From NCBI GenBank assembly GCA_028694095.1, contig JAQUTZ010000006.1:1-18637 (forward strand): DNA of 18,637 nucleotides, given 5' to 3'. Shown in pieces: positions 6,982-13,344 of this stretch (positions are counted from its first letter, which is position 1; every line of letters begins with the position of its first letter). This DNA is from Minisyncoccota bacterium (lineage in GTDB: Bacteria > Patescibacteriota > Minisyncoccia > Minisyncoccales > MHMH01). Under the pieces are notes generated by a model. That model was not told where the DNA came from, did not search any database, and saw only the letters and a list, made by a program, of their open reading frames with translations. The position numbers and the translations under genes are program-made.

Positions 6982-7707
6982 ATGGATTTTTTAATCAACA
7001 CATTTAATACGTTATTATACCAGCCGCTGTTTAACGCTTTAATTTTACTTTACCTTTATATTCCGGGGCATGACTTTGGCATAGCTGTTATTCTGTTAAC
7101 GATAATAATTAAGCTTATTCTCTATCCTTTAGCCTCTAAGGGCATAAGATCCCAAAAGGCTTTATCTGCCCTTCAGCCGAAAATAAAGGAAATTCAGGAG
7201 AAATATAAAGACGATAAGGAAAAGCAGAGCAGGGAGATGATGGAGTTTTACAAGAGAGAGAAGATAAATCCCTTTTCCGGCTGCCTGCCTCTTCTTATAC
7301 AGCTGCCCATTCTCATAGCCTTATTCAGGCTCTTTTGGAATGGCTTTGGTCCCGAGAAGATGGGGTTCCTGTATTCGTTTATTCCCAACCCCGGCGCCAT
7401 TGATACCACCTTTCTGGGCATAATGAATCTGGCCGAGCCGTCGATTATCTTGGCTGTAATAACCGGAATCGCCCAGTTTTTCCAGACTAAGATGGTTACT
7501 CCAAAGACCAAGAAGTCAAACAAAAATACCCCTGACTTTTCCCAGGTTATGCAAAAGCAAATGCTGTACTTTTTCCCCGTATTCACTGTCTTCATCCTTT
7601 GGAGGATGCCTTCTGCCATCGCCCTATACTGGCTGACAACCACCGCCTTTACAATCGCCCAGCAATATATTATTCTTAAAAAGAATGATTCAAGAGAACT
7701 TAAATAA
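6982..7707 (+). CDS. yidC: Membrane protein insertase YidC/OxaI/SpoIIIJ
   Basis: Inserts membrane proteins, alone or with the Sec translocon. The 241 residues correspond to the conserved five-helix core; the large periplasmic domain of Gram-negative YidC is absent, so it resembles the short Gram-positive form. Helix 1 (about 33-50, IAVILLTIIIKLILYPL) is followed by the charged cytoplasmic hairpin (56-95). Next come the conserved NPFSGCLPLLIQLPILIALF (97-115) and three further hydrophobic segments near 150-168, 195-208 and 212-231. The hydrophilic-groove residue, usually arginine in helix 1, is Lys44 here. It follows yidD by 3 bp and overlaps jag by 23 bp. There is no lipoprotein signal at the N-terminus. 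Confidence 0.95.
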   Translation: MDFLINTFNTLLYQPLFNALILLYLYIPGHDFGIAVILLTIIIKLILYPLASKGIRSQKALSALQPKIKEIQEKYKDDKEKQSREMMEFYKREKINPFSGCLPLLIQLPILIALFRLFWNGFGPEKMGFLYSFIPNPGAIDTTFLGIMNLAEPSIILAVITGIAQFFQTKMVTPKTKKSNKNTPDFSQVMQKQMLYFFPVFTVFILWRMPSAIALYWLTTTAFTIAQQYIILKKNDSRELK

Positions 7708-8149
7708 AATTAAAGAATTAATCGGAGAGTTCTTCAAGAAAACCGGTCTCCCGGTCGAAGTTAAGGTAAAAGAGATACAGGATACGACCATACCCGTTAA
7801 TATTAAGACGGACGACCCCCAGCTTTTAATCGGAGAACGGGGACAAACCCTCCAGGAAATGCAAAACCTCTTAAGGATGGTTTTAAGAAAGCATTTAGGC
7901 AAAGAGGAGCGCTTTTTTGTGGATTTGGATATTAATGATTACAAGAAAAAGAAGGCAGAATACCTGAAAGAGATTGCCAGGTCTGCCGCTGACGAGGTTT
8001 ATCTCTCCAAGAAAGATAAGGAGCTGCCGCCCATGTCAGCCTACGAGAGAAGAGTTATCCATATGGCATTGGCGGGAAGGAGCGACGTGGTAACGGAAAG
8101 CGCCGGAGAGGGCCCCGACAGGAGGGTGGTGATAAAGGTTCACCCTTAA
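7685..8149 (+). CDS. jag: Jag/KhpB-type RNA-binding protein (KH plus R3H domains)
   Basis: Predicted RNA-binding regulator (also called KhpB or EloR), linked in Firmicutes to cell elongation. The 154 residues contain a KH-like domain with GERG as the GxxG loop (50-53) and an R3H domain. The R3H motif is Arg122-xxx-His126 within SAYERRVIHMAL, and the C-terminus is the usual RRVVIKVHP. The separate N-terminal Jag-N domain of longer homologues is absent; short forms like this occur in other lineages. The ATG lies 23 bp inside the end of yidC, implying coupled translation. A hairpin terminator follows. The family is clear; the physiological role in this organism is unknown. Confidence 0.9.
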   Translation: MIQENLNKIKELIGEFFKKTGLPVEVKVKEIQDTTIPVNIKTDDPQLLIGERGQTLQEMQNLLRMVLRKHLGKEERFFVDLDINDYKKKKAEYLKEIARSAADEVYLSKKDKELPPMSAYERRVIHMALAGRSDVVTESAGEGPDRRVVIKVHP

Positions 8150-8172
8150 TTATATTAGAGATTGATTAAAAC

Positions 8173-8201
8173 AAAAAACGCCCCGGAACGGGCGATTTTT
8201 T
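8173..8201. terminator. Bidirectional hairpin terminator between jag and the secretion operon
   Basis: A run of six A (8173-8178), a 5-bp GC stem CGCCC/GGGCG (8179-8183 with 8190-8194), a 6-nt loop and six T (8196-8201). It works as an intrinsic terminator for the plus-strand rpmH-jag operon and, read on the minus strand, for the operon ending at 8200. Confidence 0.8.
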
Positions 8202-8598
8202 ATTCCTCCGAGGTTTGTATCTCAGCTATGACCCAAAGAGTCCACAAGGGGAGAACTCCGAAATAAGGGATGATTTCGCCGATAATGGCAATGGGTCTGA
8301 GCCATTTTAGCCTCTTGGCCCATTTAGCCCCTTTAGTAACTTTTTCTCCGCCTTTCCCGGCCTGCCTCACGGCTTTTTGGGCCTTTCTTTTTTCTCCAAT
8401 GTCGGGTAATTCTACTTCTTTACTCGATCCCGTTTTCATCTGAGCTCTAAAAAAACTCCATCCGCCCAGAAAGGTTATCGCTATAATGTCGGTAATCCAG
8501 AAATCGTCCAGGGCAAATATCACCAGGACTATGCTGATAAGATCAATGGTTATCGCAAAAGGTAGTACGATAATCGCTTCGGGGCTCAAGAACTTCAT
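8200..8598 (-). CDS. Three-helix membrane protein at the end of the secretion operon
   Basis: Not matched to a named family. The 132 residues show two hydrophobic helices (about 8-30 and 34-51). A strongly basic hydrophilic stretch (about 55-99, rich in Lys, Arg, Gly and Ala) follows, then a third helix (100-125) and a short acidic tail. With the basic region predicted inside, the protein would be a small inner-membrane component. It is the last gene of the operon, 4 bp after the VirB4-like ATPase gene, and its stop codon sits in the shared terminator. Genomic position suggests an accessory part of the secretion apparatus; the sequence itself does not reveal function. Confidence 0.8.
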   Translation of the reverse strand: MKFLSPEAIIVLPFAITIDLISIVLVIFALDDFWITDIIAITFLGGWSFFRAQMKTGSSKEVELPDIGEKRKAQKAVRQAGKGGEKVTKGAKWAKRLKWLRPIAIIGEIIPYFGVLPLWTLWVIAEIQTSEE

Positions 8599-8602
8599 AT
8601 AA

Positions 8603-10402
8603 TTATTCTTTTCTTAACGCCTTTTTGGCTTCTCGTATCTTAGCTACTTCTTCCGGAGCGGTGGTAATAAACTGGTCTTCAGAGTAAGAAGCGACTACCT
8701 TAATGGCAACGTGCTTTTGTCCGGCGAAAAAGATTCCCTCCCCTACTTGGCCGCCTACCAGCAGCTCTTTTTCCCAGTCGCTGAGAGTAAAAGTCTTTTT
8801 AACTGTTTCAGCCGTAGCCGTACTTTGTTTCATTAAAAGTCTTAAGGCGGAATTCGTAATAATCGGCTTTCCGTACTCGGACTTCATAAAATCATTAATG
8901 TCCTGGGTTATGGTGGTAACTCCAAGCCAGTATTTCCTGCCTCTCTTGGTTATCCCGTAAAGGAAGGAAGCTCCGTCTTCGGTTTGCATCATCCACCAAG
9001 CCTCATCCACTACGAAAATTCTCTTTTTCAGTTCAGATCTTACTTTATTCCAAATATACCTGGTGATGATGTACATGGCCATAGGCCTCAGACCCTCCTC
9101 CATGTCTCTTATGCCAAAGACCACCAGGTTGTTGTCCATATTTACGTTGGACTGCTGGTTGAAGAAATTGGCGTAAGTTCCCTTGGTAAACTTTCTGACT
9201 CTTCTAACTAAGGATTCAGCTCCCTCCATGGTATTTAAAACCTGCTCCAGGTCCGACATAATAGGCGGATCTATTTTAGAGAAATCAGAGTTGGGGGTAA
9301 TGTCTTTGGCCGCATAAGTTTCGGTGATGGCCCGGTCCATAATGGCGTCTTCTTCGGCAGACAAGCCGCCAAGCATAAGGCGCATTAATCCGACCAGGTT
9401 TATTATATTAGACCTCAATACGTCGGCGGGGTCTTCGTCTTCCCTGGGAAGAGGCAAACTGAAGGGGTTGATGTGGTGGGGGCTGCTTAAAGACATGCTG
9501 AAAAATGAGCCACCGGCAGCATTGGATAAGGATTGGTATTCGTTTTCCGGGTCCAGTACAATAACGTTGACTCCCAGCATTAGGTATCTGAGAATTTCCA
9601 GCTTTAGAGCGTAGGACTTTCCGCTTCCAGCTGTTCCGAATACCGTCATATTGGCGTTTTCTAGGGAGAACCTGTCGAACAGCACTAAGGAGTTGTTATG
9701 CTGGTTTATTCCGTAGAGTATCCCCTCGTTGGAGCTTAAATCGGAAGAAACAAACGGGAATATACTTGATAAAGGAGCCGTGTTCATGGATGAGTGGACG
9801 GCCAGCTGGTCTATGCAGTATGGAGAGGTGGATAAAAATCCTTCTTTCTGCTGGTAGGTGGCGGGTTTTATATATATAAGCTTTGATTCCAGAATGGAGC
9901 GGAGGGTGGTTTCTATCTCTCCCAGTTCGTTTTCGGAGTTGGCGTAAACTGTAAGGTAAAGGCCGACCATAAACATTCTTTCCTGGGCGGTCTGCAGCCT
10001 GTCCCTGAGCTCTTCAATATCCCTGAAGGCGGTTTCCAGGGCCGGGTCTCTGACCAGCCCTTTTTCCTCTCTTTCCATTAACTCGGCTTGTATTTCCGTA
10101 ACCCTCTTTCTTAGCTGCTTTAAAATCAATCCTGCGTCGATAGGATGGACGAACAAAGATATGTCCATGGGAATATCCAGGTTGATTACCGGCGAGAACC
10201 AAGCGGCGCTCAGGTACCTTGGATAAGAGAAAATAAAGAAAGATTGGACAAACCTCTCCCCTAGCCTCAAATGGGAAGGCTTTATTTCAATTGAAGAGGG
10301 AGCGACGATATCTACCGCTCTTATTGTTTCGCTTTCAAATATCTTTTCGGGAACGGGCTCTCTCTTCTTTTTCTTTTTTCCGAGGAAAGGAATATTTACC
10401 AT
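8603..10402 (-). CDS. VirB4/TraC-like type IV secretion ATPase
   Basis: Hexameric motor ATPase that powers assembly of, or transport through, type IV secretion-like machines at the cytoplasmic face of the membrane. In the 599 residues, Walker A is GTAGSGKS (256-263) and is followed by the IVLDPENEY strand (281-289). Walker B is RIFVVDEAWW (461-470, with Asp466-Glu467), and the downstream GITKRGRKYWLGVTTITQD segment is characteristic of VirB4. A basic N-terminal tail (GKKKKKR) and a coiled-coil-prone stretch (about 93-145) precede the ATPase core. It is shorter than typical VirB4 (about 800 residues) because the first N-terminal domain appears to be a separate gene directly upstream, one base away. 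The catalytic motifs are intact. Confidence 0.93.
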   Translation of the reverse strand: MVNIPFLGKKKKKREPVPEKIFESETIRAVDIVAPSSIEIKPSHLRLGERFVQSFFIFSYPRYLSAAWFSPVINLDIPMDISLFVHPIDAGLILKQLRKRVTEIQAELMEREEKGLVRDPALETAFRDIEELRDRLQTAQERMFMVGLYLTVYANSENELGEIETTLRSILESKLIYIKPATYQQKEGFLSTSPYCIDQLAVHSSMNTAPLSSIFPFVSSDLSSNEGILYGINQHNNSLVLFDRFSLENANMTVFGTAGSGKSYALKLEILRYLMLGVNVIVLDPENEYQSLSNAAGGSFFSMSLSSPHHINPFSLPLPREDEDPADVLRSNIINLVGLMRLMLGGLSAEEDAIMDRAITETYAAKDITPNSDFSKIDPPIMSDLEQVLNTMEGAESLVRRVRKFTKGTYANFFNQQSNVNMDNNLVVFGIRDMEEGLRPMAMYIITRYIWNKVRSELKKRIFVVDEAWWMMQTEDGASFLYGITKRGRKYWLGVTTITQDINDFMKSEYGKPIITNSALRLLMKQSTATAETVKKTFTLSDWEKELLVGGQVGEGIFFAGQKHVAIKVVASYSEDQFITTAPEEVAKIREAKKALRKE

Positions 10403-10403
10403 A

Positions 10404-11036
10404 TTATTTAGACAATTCCGGAGGGACTTCCGGATAATAACCCACTTCGGCTTGCTTCGGGTGGTGAAGGCTCCAGAAAAGTTCTATCAGCTCCGGGGTA
10501 GTCAAGGGCATTGCCTGCAGGCCGCACCTTCTCAACCCCAAGGCCACGAATTCCATTCTTTGCCATAGCTGCTGCTTTATCATCTGAAACCTCTCTTCCG
10601 TAAGAGTCGGCGTCCCCTTGCTTTTTATCAGCTGAGTAGCTGAACCCCCTTCAGCTTCGAGTATCGTAAAAGGAATGGCCACGAAAAAAGTTTTTGCCAT
10701 TATAGTTCCTGCCGATACCAGCTCTCCGATAAACTGCCGGTATCCCTGCACTTGGACTCTTAGCAAGTCGTTGGGCTGCTTGTTTTCCAATTCCTTGAGT
10801 TTGTCGAGATATCCTGTGATATTCAGCTTTCTCGACTGGATGATTATTTGGACCGAAAAATCCAGCGAGTTGAGGAAGTCCTGGAACTGGGCGATTATTG
10901 CTTGCTGCTCTTCGTCGGATTTCAATGCGAAATTAATAGAGGAGACCATCATTACTCCCCTCAGCGCCTTGTTTTTCAGAATAATCACTCCTTCCCTAAT
11001 CTGGTCTATTTCCAAAAAATCTTGAGTTGAGGCCAT
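10404..11036 (-). CDS. TraC/VirB4 N-terminal-domain-like protein
   Basis: This 210-residue protein resembles the N-terminal part of VirB4/TraC/CagE-type proteins and has no ATP-binding motif. Supporting features are the DEEQQAIIAQFQDFLNSLDF segment followed by the VQIIIQSRKLNITGYLDKL strand-helix (about 41-80). The C-terminal LTTPELIELFWSLHHP (178-193) corresponds to the end of the VirB4 N-terminal domain. No signal peptide or membrane helix is evident, so a cytoplasmic protein that docks on the ATPase and membrane components is likely. One base separates it from the downstream VirB4-like gene. Together they look like a split VirB4, an arrangement I recall from Gram-positive and CPR systems. 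Placement in the family is good; the exact role is inferred. Confidence 0.8.
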   Translation of the reverse strand: MASTQDFLEIDQIREGVIILKNKALRGVMMVSSINFALKSDEEQQAIIAQFQDFLNSLDFSVQIIIQSRKLNITGYLDKLKELENKQPNDLLRVQVQGYRQFIGELVSAGTIMAKTFFVAIPFTILEAEGGSATQLIKSKGTPTLTEERFQMIKQQLWQRMEFVALGLRRCGLQAMPLTTPELIELFWSLHHPKQAEVGYYPEVPPELSK

Positions 11037-11038
11037 TA

Positions 11039-11452
11039 TTATTTTCCTTTAGTTTCTATTTGGGTTGATAAATCCTTTAAATGGCTTTTCCCCACGATAG
11101 TAGGCGTCGGCGCCTCTTTAATTTCCCCCGGCCTGGGCTTGCTTTCCTTCATTAATTTAGGAGGGGGCCCAACCTTCTTTTTCCAGAGGTAGAGTTTGGG
11201 CGAAAGGGAAAAATTAAAAAAGTTTTTCAATACTATCGGCAGCGCCTTGCCGTCAATTTGAACGAACGCCAAAGCAGCGCCTCCTCCCACGAGGATAATG
11301 GTAGCTACGAGAAATATCTGAAAAGGAACGGTGAAGTAAAGGATAAAGGCGGTGGCTGCGGCAACCCCTATAAATATGAATTGCTGGAAAGTGAGAGGCC
11401 CGACAACTTTGGGCTTGTGCTCAATGAATTTAGGTACGGTGAACTGATCCAT
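11039..11452 (-). CDS. PrgI family (VirB3-like) membrane protein
   Basis: Small inner-membrane component of type IV secretion-like systems. The 137 residues begin MDQFTVPKFIEHKPKVVGPL, the conserved PrgI opening. Two adjacent membrane helices follow (about 24-40 and 45-64), then the DGKALPIVLKNFFNFSLSPKLYLW segment, which also fits PrgI. The rest is a hydrophilic, Pro/Lys-rich tail of about 45 residues, longer than the core needs. It lies 2 bp upstream of the TraC-like N-terminal gene and 3 bp after the helical hypothetical gene. PrgI next to VirB4 is a standard pair in Gram-positive conjugation elements and in CPR genomes. Confidence 0.88.
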   Translation of the reverse strand: MDQFTVPKFIEHKPKVVGPLTFQQFIFIGVAAATAFILYFTVPFQIFLVATIILVGGGAALAFVQIDGKALPIVLKNFFNFSLSPKLYLWKKKVGPPPKLMKESKPRPGEIKEAPTPTIVGKSHLKDLSTQIETKGK

Positions 11453-11455
11453 ATT

Positions 11456-11848
11456 TTATTCCACCTTTTCTCGATAAGTGTCTTTCCCTTTCGGGGGATT
11501 TTTTATAGCCTCTTCGGCCTGCTTCGGTTGTTCCGGGGAGACAGGATACATTTTAGAAAGCTCCTCCCTAACCTGGGAAAGTAGCCTCTGGTCTATTCCT
11601 TGGTATATATCACGAGCAATTTCATGACTCAGCCCAGCTTTTTCTTCCAGTGATTTAGGCAAATCCTTCGGCGGGAGTTTTCCAAGAAGAGCCAGTCCCA
11701 CTTGATACGAGACATTTTCAATAACGTCCTCTTCTTTTACTCCATTATCCATGCATATTTTTGTAATCCAAAGAGAAGCGTCTTCAGATTCCATCAAGTT
11801 AATAAGCTTACTGGAAACTAATTGGTTGTTTTTTTCTTCTGAGTCCAT
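11456..11848 (-). CDS. Small acidic helical protein in the secretion operon
   Basis: I do not recognise a named family. The 130 residues are hydrophilic, predicted mostly helical, with no membrane segment or signal peptide. The central part (about 45-100) alternates short hydrophobic helices with GKLPPKDLPKSLEEKAGLS and REELSKMY. This recalls helical modules I have seen in hypothetical proteins of CPR bacteria, but that resemblance is from memory only. The last 30 residues are Pro/Lys/Glu rich and probably disordered. It sits between the TrbL-like gene (6 bp upstream) and prgI (3 bp downstream), so it is almost certainly co-expressed with the secretion apparatus, perhaps as a cytoplasmic adaptor. 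Confidence 0.75.
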   Translation of the reverse strand: MDSEEKNNQLVSSKLINLMESEDASLWITKICMDNGVKEEDVIENVSYQVGLALLGKLPPKDLPKSLEEKAGLSHEIARDIYQGIDQRLLSQVREELSKMYPVSPEQPKQAEEAIKNPPKGKDTYREKVE

Positions 11849-11854
11849 AATTAT

Positions 11855-13252
11855 TTATGCGGATCCTCCCTCTTTCTTTTTATCGTCTTTTTTCTGCTTT
11901 ACAGAAGCCCTAAGAACTTCACTGCTAGCCCTGGCCAACCCCTTTCCTGCTGCTTTTGCTTTTCCTTTTAAGTCTCTGAAGCCAGCTTCCTTAAGGCCAA
12001 AAGCGGTCGCTCTTGCCACCTCTTTCGCTCCCCCAGCCACCCTTTGCCTGACGGTTGGGCGGGTTACTCTTCCTCTTAAGTCTTCGGCTTCCATTCCCTC
12101 TTCCATAATAAGTCCGGGCGATATCGGGCGGCCTATCCCCCTGGTAATTCTTTCGGCTCTCCTTCTTTGGGTGTATTGCCCCACCCCTTTGGCAAAGCGT
12201 CCGGGAGTTCTAGCTACTTGGCCCATTGCTCTTCCATATCCTCTTGCCGCCATAATTCCGGCTCTTTGAATACCCTGCCTGCCTCCCTTAATGACGGCAT
12301 CAGCTCCCTTAGGAGCGAAAGATAAAGAAGCGAACAATCCTACAGCTAACAGAGCCAGAGGGATAAGGTAGGGCAGAACTCCGTTAAAAATTGGTGCCAG
12401 TCCGGGGAGTCCAGACATTTCTTCCATTTCAACTTTGAAATCTCCCCTGGCAGTAAGACTAATTAAGTAGTCTGCTAAATACAAGAAGAAGGTGGCAATA
12501 ACTGTTATTAGGCACCATTGAATAAATTGTTTCCACCACATTGTCCAGACTTGCCTGGTGGCGGGTAATATATATGAAGCGAATGCGAAGGGAGAAAGAA
12601 TTACTAATATCCAAAGAGCAACATAGCGAATGACAAACAGCAGAGCAAAGAGTAAATAGATTAACGCAGCCAGAAGGTTGAAAAATACCAGCACCATACT
12701 GCCTATGGCTGCCGACATGGCTTTATTAGTTGCAACAGGATCCCAGAATTTTGCCGCGCCGACTAAGTCCATGGTGTTCTGCCACTGGCCGAATACTTGA
12801 GAAGACAGAGTTGTGCCTCCCGAGAATCCGCCTTGGATGAAAAAGTTAGTAACAATATTAGAGGCGTCGATAATCAGACCCAAAATTACCGGGGTAAAGT
12901 TTATTAAAAGAGCGATGATAATAAGGGTTGGCAGTGCCTTCTGGGCCTGGTACCCGCTTATTCTCAGGGCCGTGCCAAGCCCTATAACTACTAGGGCTAT
13001 AACAAAAACTATATTCGTTAAGTCTCGGGTTAGCGTCCAACCTAAATAAACAAAAGCATTAAATCCGGTTTCTCCTTCTTGCAGGCCGGCATTAGTATAG
13101 GATAAAGATATGAAGTTGGGCGATGTTACGAAGTTGAAAATATTCACCGCCGCAAACATAAAAAAACCGGTAATCGTCCCAAGAAGATTGGCGACGAACC
13201 CGAATATGACGCTGAATACTGCTTGAAATGCCCCGGCTATTATTCCACCCAT
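11855..13252 (-). CDS. TrbL/VirB6-like polytopic membrane protein with long basic tail
   Basis: Predicted channel component of the type IV secretion-like system. The 465 residues carry about seven hydrophobic segments (near 10-39, 79-96, 107-129, 183-206, 208-225, 245-265 and 293-312). The motif SPFAFASYILPATRQVWTMW (220-239), continuing into WKQFIQW, is typical of TrbL/VirB6. Residues from about 315 to the end form a hydrophilic tail of about 150 residues rich in Arg, Lys, Gly and Ala, presumably cytoplasmic. It is the first gene of a six-gene operon, has its own strong promoter and diverges from the pilin genes. Family level is good; naming it VirB6 rather than TrbL is not possible by eye. 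Confidence 0.85.
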   Translation of the reverse strand: MGGIIAGAFQAVFSVIFGFVANLLGTITGFFMFAAVNIFNFVTSPNFISLSYTNAGLQEGETGFNAFVYLGWTLTRDLTNIVFVIALVVIGLGTALRISGYQAQKALPTLIIIALLINFTPVILGLIIDASNIVTNFFIQGGFSGGTTLSSQVFGQWQNTMDLVGAAKFWDPVATNKAMSAAIGSMVLVFFNLLAALIYLLFALLFVIRYVALWILVILSPFAFASYILPATRQVWTMWWKQFIQWCLITVIATFFLYLADYLISLTARGDFKVEMEEMSGLPGLAPIFNGVLPYLIPLALLAVGLFASLSFAPKGADAVIKGGRQGIQRAGIMAARGYGRAMGQVARTPGRFAKGVGQYTQRRRAERITRGIGRPISPGLIMEEGMEAEDLRGRVTRPTVRQRVAGGAKEVARATAFGLKEAGFRDLKGKAKAAGKGLARASSEVLRASVKQKKDDKKKEGGSA

Positions 13253-13266
13253 AAGTTTCTTTATTT

Positions 13267-13294
13267 ATTATAGTATAACACAAGAGGAAGTCAA
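13267..13294 (-). promoter_or_regulatory. Promoter of the secretion operon
   Basis: On the minus strand TTGACT (13289-13294), a 16-bp spacer and a perfect TATAAT (13267-13272). Only 14 bp lie between the -10 and the TrbL-like ATG, giving a leader of roughly 7-8 nt without a Shine-Dalgarno. It is back to back with the pilin promoter. Confidence 0.75.
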
Positions 13295-13309
13295 AACAAT
13301 TGATTTTAA

Positions 13310-13338
13310 TTGGTGGGCAATAAAAAATCTGCTATTAT
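13310..13338 (+). promoter_or_regulatory. Promoter of the first pilin gene, probably leaderless
   Basis: A weak -35, TTGGTG (13310-13315), a 17-bp spacer and TATTAT (13333-13338) preceded by TGC (extended -10). The ATG begins only 6 bp after the -10, so the predicted start of transcription coincides with the start codon. Confidence 0.6.
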
Positions 13339-13344
13339 TAAATA

